A stretch of 64,000 nt of DNA from Emydura subglobosa. Lineage: Eukaryota > Chordata > Testudines > Chelidae. Below the pieces are notes generated by a model. The model was not told the origin of the DNA. It was given only the letters and a program-made list of their open reading frames with translations, and searched no databases. Shown here piece after piece: positions 21,969 through 34,152 of this stretch. The position numbers and the translations under genes are program-made. The stretch is taken from assembly GCA_007922225.1 (NCBI GenBank), contig ML679960.1, forward strand, positions 2,680,032-2,744,031, read 5' to 3'. Within the stretch, counting starts at the first letter, position 1. Each line of letters opens with the position of its first letter.

Positions 21969-23673
21969 ACAGAAGAATGCCAGGTGAAAAGAGTTGTTTC
22001 AAGTTTCCACCTCCTCACTAACTTCCCCAAATCAAAGCCAATCATATAGATAAACAAAACAATTAATGGAGGAATTGTTATTTTTTAAAAGATAATGTCT
22101 TTCCAGAGTCTTGCTGCTACTGAAATCCATTCGTTGTCTCACAGGATGGCTGTGGTAAAAAAAACGGCCCATCGGGGTATAAATGTTGCTTTGCAAGGGT
22201 GTTCTTTTTGTTTTAATATAATAGGTCCTTTCATTGTAAAGATTATCTGAAACACCAAGGTTCAAAACCTATGGCCTACACTTTCCTAAAATGCTCTATT
22301 TGATGGTAACCCCAGGGTCTAATATTCTAGCTCAGATTTGGTTTCCTACAGTTTCAGTTTTATTAGGCATCGTTTTATTCTCTTTGAGAAAGCAAGAAGC
22401 CACTTGTTCAATCGCTTTTTCTTGAGGTTTGATTGCAGTTTCATCATTGTTTACTGCCTGGTTCACTCTCACCATTTTAGTTTGTTAGCAGCCTAGGCCA
22501 TAAATCAATTGTGCATGTAACTCCCAATGCTTCAATAAACCAGACTCCTGCACCAGGGCAGAGGTCCAGTGACTTATACCAGTGCCAAGTGGGTATAAAA
22601 ATGTTACCAAAATAAACAGCTAACTACAGAAAGCTCAATTCAATGGTGAATCAAACACCAGGCACAAGAATGGCAGGGAACTGTCGAACACAAGGTGACG
22701 CTATTGTGGCAGTTAAACTATTTCTTTGAACTAGTTTAAGAAACCTGTCGAAGTCAAATTAGCCTTTTTTGAGGGGATGGGGATGGAGGAGAGGAGGAAA
22801 AAGAAAACAAGCACACATGACATCTCTAGAACAAGCCGACTTTGATTTGTTAATCTTGTACAGGTAGCTGATATCCCTTGGTAGGTAAAAATGGTTAGCT
22901 GATTTTTTTTTAATTTTTAATCTTACAATTCAAAGTGAATTTCAACTCTAATGAACGACGACGCACTGACAGCACAGAAGACAGAACAAACTCTTCTCTT
23001 CAACCCCAAAACAAGACCAGTCCCAGCAGCAATATTACAGACTTCTTTATATTGACCCATTAATGTGTCTCAAAGCTGCTCTGGAATGTTCACGTATAGG
23101 GTAAGAGTTTGCACAGTCTCCATGCATGTTCCAGCCTTGAGGACAAATTTTCAAAAATGCTAAAGTCATTATTGAAATTGGGAATTAGCTTTTTAAGTCC
23201 CTTAAGAGCTTTTGAAAAATTTACACTTCATCACCTCCTCCTGAGGGTGCTGACCAATGATGAGTGCTATAATAATGACTGATAATACCAACTAATAAAG
23301 ATTTGATTCAGATAAACACTACAAACTGGAATGATTCACATGGTTGCCAGACCAGGCTGAAGACTGAAAACTAATCTATTCTGGCACTTCTGAGTCTAGT
23401 TCTAACAATCACTAGCAATTTCAGTGCTGGATGGGAATAAATAGGAAGTTAACCATACTTTTTCAAACCACAAAAAAAAAGAATCCCTTCAAAATTTGAG
23501 AAAAAGTTCAGCTATTACAGCCACACCATTTCAACCATCCTTAGTGTCCTTATGGTGGTAAATTATTTTGATTTGTCTGAGATTATTTTTATGTGGCTAT
23601 TTGTTAACTAGGAACTAGAATGACAAATCACTGAAGAGTTGCTTGGATAAGAGGAACATTCGGTTACTCTTTA
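21969..23673. other. Intergenic, no gene seen
   Basis: Mixed AT-rich unique sequence. The minus-strand frame at 22032-22265 has no motif. No RNA gene or intact repeat is recognised. Confidence 0.5.
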
Positions 23674-23986
23674 AGGCTATTGCTACACTGATGGCGGCAA
23701 AATCGCCGCCATCAGATCGATTTCTCTGTGTCAGGGTCAGGGGTTTCTGGGTCTCTGGGTCAGTGAAGACCCGCTCAGTCGATCCAGAAATTGATGTACT
23801 AAGACCACCTTCATAAGTGGCGTAGCACTGCATCGACAGGAACGCGGTTCCCGTCGGCGCAGTGCAGTGAAGACGGTGTGCAAAGTAGGAGCAAAGAAGT
23901 CGACAGGAGTTACGCAAGTTTTTTTGCGTAGCTTGTGTAACTCCCGTCGACTGCCGCCGAATCTCGGAGGGAAGTGTAGACAGGGT
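23674..23986 (-). mobile_element. Non-autonomous DNA transposon (MITE)
   Basis: The ends are inverted: 'ggctattgctacactgatgg' at the left and GGGAAGTGTAGACAGGG at the right, of the CCTGGTCTACACT / AGTGTAGACAGGG type. The body is GC-richer than its surroundings and has GTAACTCCCGTCGACTGC and 'cgtcggcgcagtgcagtgaa' blocks. These recur in opposite orientation at 41376-41669, so the two are copies of one family. A small inner palindrome lies at 23694-23714. The 124-codon minus-strand frame covering it is a by-product and not a transposase. Confidence 0.75.
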
Positions 23987-24020
23987 CAAAGTGGATCAGA
24001 TTCAAAGTAGTAGCCTAGGA

Positions 24021-24102
24021 CCAGATCCTCAAAGGTATTTAGACTCCTAACTATCATGGATTCAAATGGGAATAAGGTGCCTAAAGATTTTTGAAGATCT
24101 GG
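24021..24102. repeat. Imperfect palindromic repeat
   Basis: CCAGATCCTCAAAGGTATTT at 24021 is the inverted complement of the right end, which reads AAAGATTTTTGAAGATCTGG to 24102. The inner TAGACTCCTAAC pairs with the GGTGCCTAA block. The element is 82 bp and non-coding. Confidence 0.65.
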
Positions 24103-25211
24103 ATCTAGAGATGAAAGACTCTGTTACCATAACAGTAATTCTCTCAAGTAGCCAGTCTCTTTTGGTGGCTTATGTCTGTTCTGAAATGAGGGGAAATGGT
24201 GGGTAAGGAACAACACTTCAAGTGTTTGCAGCAAGAAATGCTTAGAGGAAGAAATTTCAGTACAAATACAAATCTGCATTGCAGAAAGTGGCAATTGTTT
24301 ATCATTTTAATAACAATTCAGTCTAATTGAAGGAAATCCAATTTTAAAAAATGGAATAGAAGCTACCTTCATTTGGCTCACATGACTCCAAGAATAAAAA
24401 TGGCAATTTGCCAGAGGACTAGGTGTGTCTGATTCTTGCAGGCTGAGAGTCGACACAGAACCTCCCCCCAGACTCAGGTAAGAACCAGGCATAACTGCAG
24501 TCTCCATGCTCACCCATGGCCCTACCCTCATGTGAACCAGCCTGCAATATAAACTGGCATATGGGGTCATGGTTAACAAGGAGTAAGATTCTCCTGCATG
24601 GAAGGGAGCTTTCGGTGATACCTCTCATGCTGGGTAGGATGCCGCAGTTTCACTCTAACATGCAATTGCTAAGGCATAAGTAAGCCTAGAGTTAGCACAT
24701 TTGTAGGCCAGAATATAAATTATACTGACATCAATTACATAGCACTGTTCATACATCATCAATTATCTACCTATAGGAATAATTTCTCCCACTGCTGATA
24801 AGCAACCACCTTTATCTGAAGTAAAACAAACAACTGTTTAACAATGCAGCAGTATACTCCACAAGACCTTAAGAAGGGATATGAAAAATACCTTTCCAAA
24901 TTTAAATTATTGGGCTATTTTATCTAGGCAGAAAGTAATTATGCAGATTGTAGTTTATTTTGTACATCATGGAAAACACCCCTGTTTGTGCAATAGTACC
25001 ATAGAATCATTAATGTCACAGCCAAAACATTGATGTAATAAAGTTATTCAAGCATATTATATCAGTGCTTCCATTTGTTAATCAGATGATTATTATGGAT
25101 AATAAACCATTTTATGTGTTAAAATTAGTGCACAAAATAATACAATGACCATTTGGATTACGTCCTACGAATGTAGAGTTAACTGTATAAATGTATATTA
25201 TTCATCAAAGA
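24103..25211. other. Intergenic, no gene seen
   Basis: No recognised feature. The minus-strand frames at 24307-24579 and 24419-24628 overlap in different frames and carry no motif. Confidence 0.5.
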
Positions 25212-25219
25212 CTCTAAAG

Positions 25220-25320
25220 CATGGATTCCCAACAGAACTTGTGAACAGAGCAGTTCCAACTCCCAACATTCATTCTGTTTTAATAAGGGGTCATGGTATG
25301 GAAAAAGTTGAGAGCCACTG
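25220..25320. mobile_element. Short hAT-type element with 8-bp TSD
   Basis: The 101-bp segment starts CATGGATTCCCAAC and ends GTTGAGAGCCACTG, the complement of CAGTGGCTCTCAAC, which is a common hAT terminus. It is flanked by CTCTAAAG (25212-25219) and CTCTAATG (25321-25328), an 8-bp duplication with one mismatch. It has no coding content. Confidence 0.65.
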
Positions 25321-25328
25321 CTCTAATG

Positions 25329-27879
25329 TCATCTGACAGATGTAAGGGGTTTTAGAAAGCTGGATATTTTTCTAGAGACCTTCAGAATTAAATATTACAT
25401 ATTATCTAAGGAACTGTATCTTAAACTTGAAACAAGAAAGTTCTTTTCGTAGAAAGATAGATTGTATCTCTGTAGTGGGAGCATACTAGAGCTCAGTTTT
25501 GTGAATGCGAATATTTTATAGTTTGTATGAAAAGTGACATTATATCTGAATGTATTTATTGGTGAAAGTATGCTCTCCACCTTTAAAGTTTCACTAACAT
25601 GACAGATTACCTATAAAGAGATAGCTGTTGGCCAAGACTGGAGTATTGCTTGAAGTTGATTAGGAAAAGGAAATAGGAATTACGAAAGAGGAACACAATC
25701 TTGGATTAGCTTTACAAATAGCTCAGTGAAGTGAAGTTTGCATGCCCAAGTATTCCATATGAGAAATAACTCTTGGGGCTAATTTCCCTAAGCATAACAA
25801 CAAACATCAATATAGCAACGCCATACCAGAATATGTGCAATATAGACTTCTTGTTCTATGATGTGCTAGAGGGAAGGCTAATTCAAAGTATTCCACAACT
25901 AGTTAGTATTGTTTTGCTCAGAAACAAAATTGCTACTGTCAATTATTTGTAGTTAACATAAAGAGCACAGCAGGGGAAATATCAAATGCTTTTACAGTGC
26001 TCTAATTACCACAGTTCAAAATCATTATTTATGTTCAGAGAAAAATCAGTGTGAAAATAAAAAGGTAAGCTACAGCTGTTGACCTCTGTCATCAGTCAGC
26101 ATGGGTAACCAAAATTTTTCATGCTACTGTAGAATGTCTAAAAGCAAAACGCAGTGTGAGATTGTATGCACCTCTGTTTTCTACTGCCTCTGTCCTTTTT
26201 AAATTCTGAAGCACTCCAAAACTTTTACAACTCAGCTCCACGTTCTCTAAGCTTCTTTATCTGACATGCTACTATTTCTTTCCTCACTCCTTCCCCCCCT
26301 CATTTGGCACTGTTTACAATCCTGCCTGAACAAGATAGATACTTTAGGGAAGAAAACATATAGACAATTAAACTCCCAAGTCTAGATTAATATAGAAATT
26401 GTGCTTTGTTTTTGTCATTTGAAATAACGTCTATATCTACAGTCAGTACATGACCATGAAACTCAAGTGACTTCAAAATGTCATCTCCAGTGTCTGCAAG
26501 GACTGCATTGTTGTCCATAAGACACTTAAGGACAGGATCCTGTGTGCTATTACTAGAAAATCTTTTAAATTTCTAATTAGATTTAGGTAGGTATTTATAA
26601 TGTGAAGATAAAACACTCCAACCCTCTTCTAATGACCAGTATAATACAACTGCATATATTTATGTGTCAATAGTTAATGTACTTCTATTGAAACAGAAGG
26701 TAGATTTAAACGAATAGTCCAGACAATTATCTTTAATTTGTACACATACCAGCTCTCTAAATTGGTTTTGTTTGGATTTTGTTTCTAGCAGTTAAACACA
26801 GAGCTATTTTTCAGTTTATGACTCAGAACTGCTGAACAGTGCTTCATTCACTGAACCAACACGTAACTTCTTTTTTCTGTTATTGAAGAAAAGTAGAATT
26901 GTTGGGCTTGCCACCTGAAAGGAGTTAAATGCTCATGGTATGTTTAAAATGCTTCAGTGGGTCACCAATTTTATATATTTATTTATTTAGAGATGTTGGG
27001 GGAGTCTTTATGACCTTAAAAAGTCTAGAAGCTTTATAGAGCTTGTGGTTTCTTACAATTTATGTAAACCCAGACAACTTTTAGAGGCCCTCAATATTAC
27101 ATTTTGCATTAATTTACTTAGGTTTCAGACATACACACACCAGGAAGAGTGTATAAGTCACATGTCAAATTTCTACTAGATATGTAGGTATCCCTAAAAT
27201 ATAGCAGAAGGTAAGACGCTACCAACCTTCAGGAACGGTAGTAGGATTCAGACAGGCTTTCTACTACTGGTATCCTGTTACTGTAGGAAGGTGATTATAC
27301 ATTTAAATTGTAATCACTGTTATAGAGCCATCATATGCTATTAATATGGTTATAAACTCATTCACTAGCACATTAACTAATTACATTCAGTCTATTGACA
27401 CCAACATGACCATCTTCTATGATTGCAACAAGGCTTTGTGTCTCCATTTCTCGTTACCACGAAGACGTAATTTTTTTTTCATTTTATAACCATGTGGAAA
27501 TCACACATAATTAAACCTGTCAAAGACCTCTTGATTTATGAGACCCAACTGTATAGCCATTCAATTCTACTCCACCTTTACTAGACCTTTTTTCACCATG
27601 CAACTGATTTTTAGAAGCTGTATGTGGGCTTGGTTCAGTGAGGTGTTGCTATATAGGTGTTTGCTGCATATACTATACTGGTCCCAATCCCTTATGCAAT
27701 AAATCCCAGATTAAATTTCTCATGCAGCAGCTATGCTCCAAATGAGTGCTGTAAGTCTTGCAGCAAGATGACTGTACAATTAGGAATGTAGTTTCAGGAG
27801 ATTTATGAATGATGAAAATTTTCACAAGCTATTAGAACATGTCAGCCACCAACTTGGATTCTTATCTTAATGCTTCTTA
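25329..27879. other. Intergenic, repeat-poor
   Basis: About 2.5 kb without a recognisable repeat or gene, AT-rich throughout. The lack of old transposons over this length is mildly unusual for the window and could reflect constraint, but nothing in the sequence identifies a function. Confidence 0.5.
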
Positions 27880-28265
27880 AGAGAGACAATGTATGCCTTA
27901 ACAAAGAGAAGGCCAATGGGTGACTTGATTACAATCTGTAAGTACCTACACTTATTTGTACAAAACTATTTGATAATGGGTTTTTCAATCTGGTGGAGAA
28001 TGGTATAATACAATCCAATGACTGGAAGTTGGAGCTAGACATATTCAGACTAGAAATAAAGTGTCGATTTTTAACAGTGAGGGAATTGACTATTGGTAAA
28101 AGTTACCCATGGATATGGTGGATTCTCTATGACAGGCAATTTTTAAATCAAGATTGGATATTTTTCTAAAAGATATGCTCTAGGAATTATTGTGTTGAAG
28201 TGCTATGGAAGTCAGACCAGATGATCACAGTGGACCCTTCTGGCCTTGGAATCTAGGAATCTATT
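27880..28265 (+). mobile_element. Old CR1 LINE 3' fragment
   Basis: The order matches the CR1 ORF2 end and 3' UTR: 'gagagacaatg' ... 'gacttgattacaatctgtaa' ... 'aataaagtgtcgatttttaa' CAGTGAGGG ... 'cagaccagatgatcacagtg' GACCCTTCTGGCCTTGGAATCTA. It lacks the ATTCTATGAT-type terminal repeat and is heavily diverged, suggesting an older subfamily than the copy at 52860. Confidence 0.75.
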
Positions 28266-28469
28266 AACCCAGATGCAATCCAAAGCCCCAGTTCAGCAAA
28301 GTTTTTCAGGCATATTGTCTAACTGACCTCAGTGGGGACTCTCCATGAGTGTAAGGGTCTGCCTATTGTTTAGTACGATTAGGGCTCAAATCCATTAACT
28401 ATAACACTAATGTATGATTAAACAATAATATAATTTGTTGTTTTCTGTCTGCCCTTTTCTGAGGAATTA

Positions 28470-28650
28470 AAGCCAAGATTTTAGAAAGTGACTAGGGATT
28501 TTGGGTGTCTCAATTTTTGGTTCCCATTCTCAGATAAAAGAGCCTAGTCTGCTGAGGGCGGATGTTCAGCCCTTTCTGAAAATTAGGTCTTTCAGAGCCT
28601 ACAAAATGGAGAAAACCCCAATTCACTAATCACTTCTTAAAGTCTTGGCC
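28470..28650. repeat. Inverted-repeat element, 'GTGACTAGGGATTTTGGG' family, copy 1
   Basis: The left end reads 'aagccaagattttagaaagt' and the right end 'cacttcttaaagtcttggcc', imperfect inverted complements. The body has GTGACTAGGGATTTTGGGTG and 'tctcaatttttgg'. A second copy with the same left-hand order is at 35051-35228. Confidence 0.6.
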
Positions 28651-30059
28651 TACTTATTCTGTGACTGTGTTAGGTTAAAGGGCAAAAGTCCCTTTATTTA
28701 TAGGACTTTCAGAAGTATTTGAAACATATGTTTCACAGAGGCAGTCAGAATGTAGGATCCTACGTTGCCTGTAGCAGTAAGACCATTAAGTATCTGAGTA
28801 AAATATGTGAAAGATCAAAGGGTAGGATGAAAGAACAAAAATCAGACCATGTCTGATGCTTTTACAGTCTCCCAAGCATTACAAATTGGCATGTTAAGAT
28901 ATGTTCTTCATTACTAAATAATCAGAATTTTCGGGTCATCTTCAGAACTTCAAACACCCAACTATTACTCCAGCCTCAAACCAGTTCTACAGTTCCTCAG
29001 TTTCTATTCTCAAGTAAAATTATCTTGTGTCTTTAACTACAGTTACAATCAGAGAATGTATCAAGGAAAAATTGAATCTTGTTTATGAAAATTAGTGTTT
29101 ATCATTTAATCAATTAATTTCTTAATAAGTAAAGCTTTTAGCTAGTTAAGCTTTTCGCTAGTTTTGACAGAGAATAAGATTTGGAATTCAAATTATTTTT
29201 GGCAATATTACTACCAACTGTGCAATTAAAAGCAGTTACTAATAATTTAGCCTTCTATAAATGAAAGAAATTGCAGTCCTAATAAAAATAATCATGCTTC
29301 CAATCAGAACTCATGAAATATTCAGTTCCATTTTATGGCATCTCAACTCCAATCAAACAAACAGAGTAGGAAAGAATCAGAGACTAGATTGATTGCTTAA
29401 AGGAAAAGCTGTCAGTTTGATTACAGTCAAGTGAACAGACATCACTAAATGTAGCTGCATTTAATTTCATTATGTAACCACTTTTAATAACAAGTCACAA
29501 ATCAGTGATGTAAATTGAAATATTAGGCACTATCTGTATACAGAATTCAGATATTTAATGTGAACCTTGATGACAATAATTTTAAATGACAAGTTTTTAA
29601 ACTTTATCAAGAAATAAAAGGTAATTAAGACTGAGAATTATGCAGAGAAAAATCAGCATTATTTGAAGCAAAAAATGAGAGTTCCCAGATTTTTAGTCTA
29701 AATAGGTTGATTACAGTACAAAACTTTGATTCATCTTTGTGTTGTGAAGGAATGTTATGCTGCTGATATTCTACCATTTGAATACTTTTCCCATTAACTT
29801 TGGTTTTGTTTCTCATATCTTTAAGTGTTGCAGATGTTTAGGTTACAAATATATAAATTTCAAGGTTCTTGAAAGGGAAGATGTTCACTGCACAAAATAG
29901 GTTGGAAAACAACAGAGGTGGATTTTTAAACCTAATGGCCATTTTCTCATATGTCTTGACAAATATCACAGATGATAAAAACTTCTGTGGTTTGTCTCAT
30001 TACTGGAAAAGTCCTATTATTTAAAAATCACAAATTACTTATGACAAAGTTTGCAAACA
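28651..30059. other. Intergenic, repeat-poor, possible conserved element
   Basis: AT-rich unique sequence. The stretch 29060-29600 has many homeodomain-like TAATTA/ATTA cores and no transposon hallmark, as is common in vertebrate conserved non-coding elements. Without alignment this is only a suggestion. No gene is seen. Confidence 0.4.
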
Positions 30060-30125
30060 ATTGGGGGTCATATCCTCAACTGGTGTAAAGTGGCATAGCT
30101 CTACAGGCTTCAATAAATTAAGAGG
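30060..30125. repeat. Half of a hairpin repeat
   Basis: The stretch 'ggggtcatatcctcaactgg' TGTAAAGTGGCATAGCTC is one arm of a palindromic repeat type, followed by the apex-like 'aggcttcaataaa'. The other arm is missing, presumably deleted. Confidence 0.4.
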
Positions 30126-30784
30126 TTGGAGGGGGAAGGGAGGAACAGAATGGGGGGAACTAGAACATCGTGAATATTTGGCACCTAAAAAACCCCTAAC
30201 ATATATACATGCACATTTGTTATATTATAATGATGTTTTTGCTATAACTGAAATATATAAATAAAAAATGAAACTCACTTCTCCTCACCCCTTTCCTCTC
30301 CAGGCGCAAAAGCAAGACAAAAGAGAAGGCTAAATTTTCAAATGCAAGTACTAATTTTTGTTGCCTGTTTTTTGGGTGTCCAACTGAAGAAACCAAGGAT
30401 CTAATTTCCAAAGAAGCTGTGCACTCACGGGTCTTATTGACTTTATTTCAGTTATGGTTGTGGGTATTCAACAATTCTGAAACCCAGGTCCTATGTGTCT
30501 TAGGTTGAGCAATCAAAATTACGGAGGCCAAATTTTCAGTAGTGTCCAAATCCTATGTAAGCACAGGACATAACTCAGAGTCAAGTTTTATCTCCTTTAT
30601 CTTGTGTAAAAAACCATAATTGTCAGTTGGGGACTAGTTGGAGAAGCCAGGATGGCATGAAGCCAACAATACCACGGGAGGGTTCTAAGGATGCAAACGT
30701 GGTACAAACTCAAACAGCATGTGACAAACAAGTTAAATCAATATGACCAAAAAAATCCCTACACCTGATTTTATTCTTTCAGAT
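30126..30784. other. Intergenic, no gene seen
   Basis: No gene. Around 30320-30560 there are phrases reminiscent of the 'ttttgggtgtccaactgaag' hairpin repeats, too worn to delimit. Confidence 0.45.
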
Positions 30785-31975
30785 TACAAATTTGGTTGAT
30801 TAAGGTAACTGCATAGATGCAACAGACTTTTGTAAAGCATTTGATAAAGTGCTGCATGACATATTGATTTACAAATTAGCACTATATTGTATCAATGAAG
30901 CCCATATCAAATGTGTTAAGAACTGACTAAGTGACAGATCTCAAAAGATCTCTTGTCAGTGGAATCATTAAATTAGAATGTTTCTAGCTGGGTCTAACAG
31001 GGAGGGGTATTAGGCCTGACACTATTCAACGTTTTCACCAATGATCTGGAACTATTTTAAATTTTAAAATCACTGCTGATACAATCTGAGGATGACACAA
31101 AGACTGGGAGAGTGGTAAATAATGATGAATACAGGGTGGTCATACAGAATACTCTGAACCGCTTACTAAGCTGGCCCCATTCAAACAAAGTGCACTTAAA
31201 TAGACCCAGATGTATGCAGGTCACACCTACAGAATGGGACAATATATCCTGGAAAACAGTGACTTTGAAAAGGATTTAGAGATCATAATGGCCAAGCAAC
31301 TCAACATTAGTGCCTAATACATTGCTATGGCAAGAAGGGCTATATATATAAATAGTGGGGTAGCGAGTAGGAGTCGGAAGATGATTTCACCTCTACGGAA
31401 CTGGTGAGACCGATACTAGAACACAATGTCTAGTTCTGGTGCGCATATTTTTAAAAGGATGTGGAAAAATTGGAGACAGTACAGAAAAGAGCTACAAAAA
31501 TTATTGGATGGCTGGAAAAAATGCCTTACACTGAGACATTTAAGAGCTCGAGCTGTTTAATTTATCAAAGAGAAGATTGAGAGGTGACTTGATTATGGTG
31601 TATAAGTATACTCATGGGGAGAAAATACTAGGTATTAAAGGGCTCTTAATCTAGAGGAGAAAGGCATAACAAGAACCAATGGCTAGAAACTGTAGCCAGA
31701 CAAATTCAAATTAGAAACAAGACACACATTTCTAACAGTGAAGGTGATTAATAATTGGAACAAACTGCCACAGGAAGTGGTGAATTCTCCATCCCTAGAT
31801 GCCTTCAGATCAAGATTTGTTCCCTTTCTGAAAGATATGCTTTAATCAAACACATGTTTTTGGACTTAACACAAAGGAAACTGGGTGAAGTTGAATGTCC
31901 TATGATGTACAAGAGATAAGATTAGATGATCTAATGGTTCCTTCTGGCCTTAAACTCTAAACTATGCTGATACAA
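30785..31975 (+). mobile_element. Old CR1 LINE, ORF2 fragment and 3' UTR
   Basis: About 1.2 kb matches the order of CR1 reverse transcriptase. 'gacttttgtaaagcatttga' corresponds to the DFxKAFD region (motif A). 'caatgatctggaa' followed by TCTGAGGATGACACAAAG corresponds to the (F/Y)ADDTK motif C at about 31087-31104, read as SEDDTK. The C-terminal WNKLPQEVVNSPS-like region lies near 31757-31800. The UTR ends with 'agattagatgatctaatggt' TCCTTCTGGCCTTAAACTC. Many stops and frameshifts make it non-functional. It lacks the terminal octamer-like repeats of younger CR1. Confidence 0.8.
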
Positions 31976-32092
31976 AACATAAAAAGAAATTATCAGAATC
32001 AGTAGACTAAACTGTGAGGGTAAGTGTTAGGTGGAGTTCAAATTACGTGACTCCCACTGAATGTAGTGGAAATAAGTGTACTGATATAAGTA

Positions 32093-32216
32093 CTGATTCA
32101 GCAAAAAATTTAAACTTGTGTTTAACTTTAAGCACATAATTAAGTCTTCTTGACTTCAATGGGACTTAAGCTCATGCTTAAAGTTAAACACAAGCTTAAG
32201 TGACTTGCTGAATCAG
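32093..32216. repeat. Well-preserved palindromic repeat
   Basis: The left arm at 32093-32146 is the inverted complement of 32163-32216 at about 44 of 54 positions. Both arms include a perfect 16-base block (AAAGTTAAACACAAG and its complement) and CTGATTCAGCA / TGCTGAATCAG ends. The 16-base apex contains TTGACTTCAATGG, which recurs at the apex of other palindromes in the window. Confidence 0.8.
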
Positions 32217-32916
32217 GGCCATATTTCTTTGAAATTTACCCATTAGAATATTTAAGTTTAGCTGAGCCTGCTTCTTACTTCCCATAATTCTTCTCCCACT
32301 TGCACCAGTTTTGAACAGATTACTCCTGATTGTCACTGGTGTAACAGAAAGGAGAACCAGCCCCACAGTTTTGTTTGTCACACTTTAAAGAATGACCACA
32401 GTAACGAATGAATGATGTAAATAGAGGTTTGTAACTGGAGGTAAGAAATAAGCAGCAAGAGTAGCTGAAACAACTTACTGCAAAGATCCTGTTTTCATAT
32501 ACGTTCCCCTAGGCAGAATAAACAGGAGGAATGAGAAAATATATATCTTTTTCCTGCAAAGTGGAAACTGGGTAACAGTTGGTAAGACGCTTTTGTGAAC
32601 ATCTCTGTGGTTGGAGTGGAAACCTTGCAAGATTATGTTTAACTGTGAGATTTCAATACATCTTACCCCTGGTTGGGCCAGAAATATCTACAATTGGTTG
32701 TTTTTCTAATGGTATTTAGTTACCTCCATTTCCAGTCTCTGATAAAGTCAAGAAGTACTACCAGTGTTAACCAAATTGCTTTATCAACCATCGTAGTCTC
32801 CTCCCCTCCCCCATATTGTATCAGTTCCTTAGGTAGCATAAGTCACTTATGTCAATGGAGCATGCAAATTTATACTAGCTGAGGAAGAGGCCCTTTTTTA
32901 TTTAAAAAATGGACTT
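32217..32916. other. Intergenic, no gene seen
   Basis: No recognised repeat. A plus-strand frame at 32673-32882 is short and has no motif. Confidence 0.5.
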
Positions 32917-32988
32917 TGACCTAATGCTGCCCTCATTGAAGTACACAACAGTTTTACCATGTACTTCAGTGGGAGCAGAATTAGATCA
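32917..32988. repeat. Imperfect palindromic repeat
   Basis: 'gacctaatgctgccctcatt' at the left pairs with the right end 'agtgggagcagaattagatc'. The inner GAAGTACA pairs with TGTACTTC across a 14-base apex. The class is shared with 58921-58990. Confidence 0.65.
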
Positions 32989-33383
32989 ATGGTGAAAACT
33001 TCTGAAAATTCCACCATTAAGATTGCTTTTCAGTCTCATCTAAAGTTTTGGACTGGAATGAAAAGTGTCAGGTAATCTTCAAAAGAAAAGTTTTCACTAA
33101 TAACTTTTTAAGAAAATAAAAACAACCTTTTTCAGCCCTCTTATAAGAATACTAGAATAAGAACTTGGAATAAAGATGTGTCTTAGTTTTTATATTAATC
33201 TGAATTGGTCACCAAACTCTTTCACAGTTTCCTAGGAAGCATTCATTTTATTTTTAATGGCCTGACAACGCCCAGCAAAGTCAATCGGAATCTTGTCCAT
33301 TGACCTAGAGGGAGTGAGATAAAGATCAAATGGAGACAAATTGCCAACTTCAGAAGTATGGTAGATCTCAATCAGAGACACAA

Positions 33384-33490
33384 AGGGCCAGATTTTCAAA
33401 AATAGGCACTTATCCTGATTAAATGATTTTGAAATCCCATTAAGTGCCTAACTAGACCTGTAGGCACAAATTTTCCTTTGAAAATCTGAC
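33384..33490. repeat. Imperfect palindromic repeat
   Basis: GGGCCAGATTTTCAAA at 33385 is complementary to the right end TTTGAAAATCTGACC (to about 33491). The body carries 'taggcact' and 'aagtgcctaact', also inverted. It is non-coding. Confidence 0.65.
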
Positions 33491-33890
33491 CAAAGTTGCT
33501 CAAAAAGTACATTACTTTTATTTTTAAATTAAAAACTTCCAAGATATTTGATCTGGGATCAAACACAAAATTTTACTAATTAATGAAAACTAAAATGCAG
33601 GTTGAATCTACAGAAGATTCAGTTAAAATTTAATATAATAAGATTTCAGTGAAATGTGCATGGTACTGAAATCCTGAGTGATTATCTACAATGGCAAATT
33701 AAATATTAGGGTTCTTGTGAGTGTGGAATCTGTATTAATCCACCCTTGATTTCTAAGCATTTGAGAAAGGGTCTTTCTATTTCCTCAGCCTTTATCCCTT
33801 ACATTTGCTTGATAGAATTCCTAGGTACAAACCACCTTGCCATCTATCAGGTCCACTAGTAATGTCATTCTAGGAATGCCACTATGCTTA
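33491..33890. other. Intergenic, no gene seen
   Basis: AT-rich sequence without a recognisable feature. Confidence 0.5.
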
Positions 33891-34152
33891 TGTCTATAGT
33901 GCAGCTGGGAGTGTTCTTCTCAGCGTGGATAGACAGATACATGCTAGGTCAGCTCAAGATAGCATATTTAAAAATAGCAGTGCAATCAGGGATAGCAAGG
34001 GTGGTGGCTTGGGCTAGCTACCCACATACCCATGGGCTCTGGGTTGATTAGCATACTGCTATTTTTAGCTCGCTAGTTCAAGCTCAAGCATAGCTACTGT
34101 GTGTCTATCTACCTGAGCTGGGAAGCACACAACCAGCTGCAGTGTAGATGTA
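33891..34152. mobile_element. Non-autonomous DNA element (MITE)
   Basis: The left terminus TGTCTATAGTGCAGCTGG is the imperfect inverted complement of the right terminus CCAGCTGCAGTGTAGATGTACA. It is preceded by TTA (33888-33890). Inner inverted blocks include TTAAAAATAGCAGT (about 33969) and ACTGCTATTTTTAG (about 34055), the same motif as in 7561-7918. The overlapping frames starting at 34101-34109 on both strands are chance products. Confidence 0.7.

Noticed and set aside
23615..23989. 124-codon minus-strand frame
   Set aside because: It lies across a non-autonomous MITE and the inverted copy elsewhere has a different frame structure. Not a transposase.
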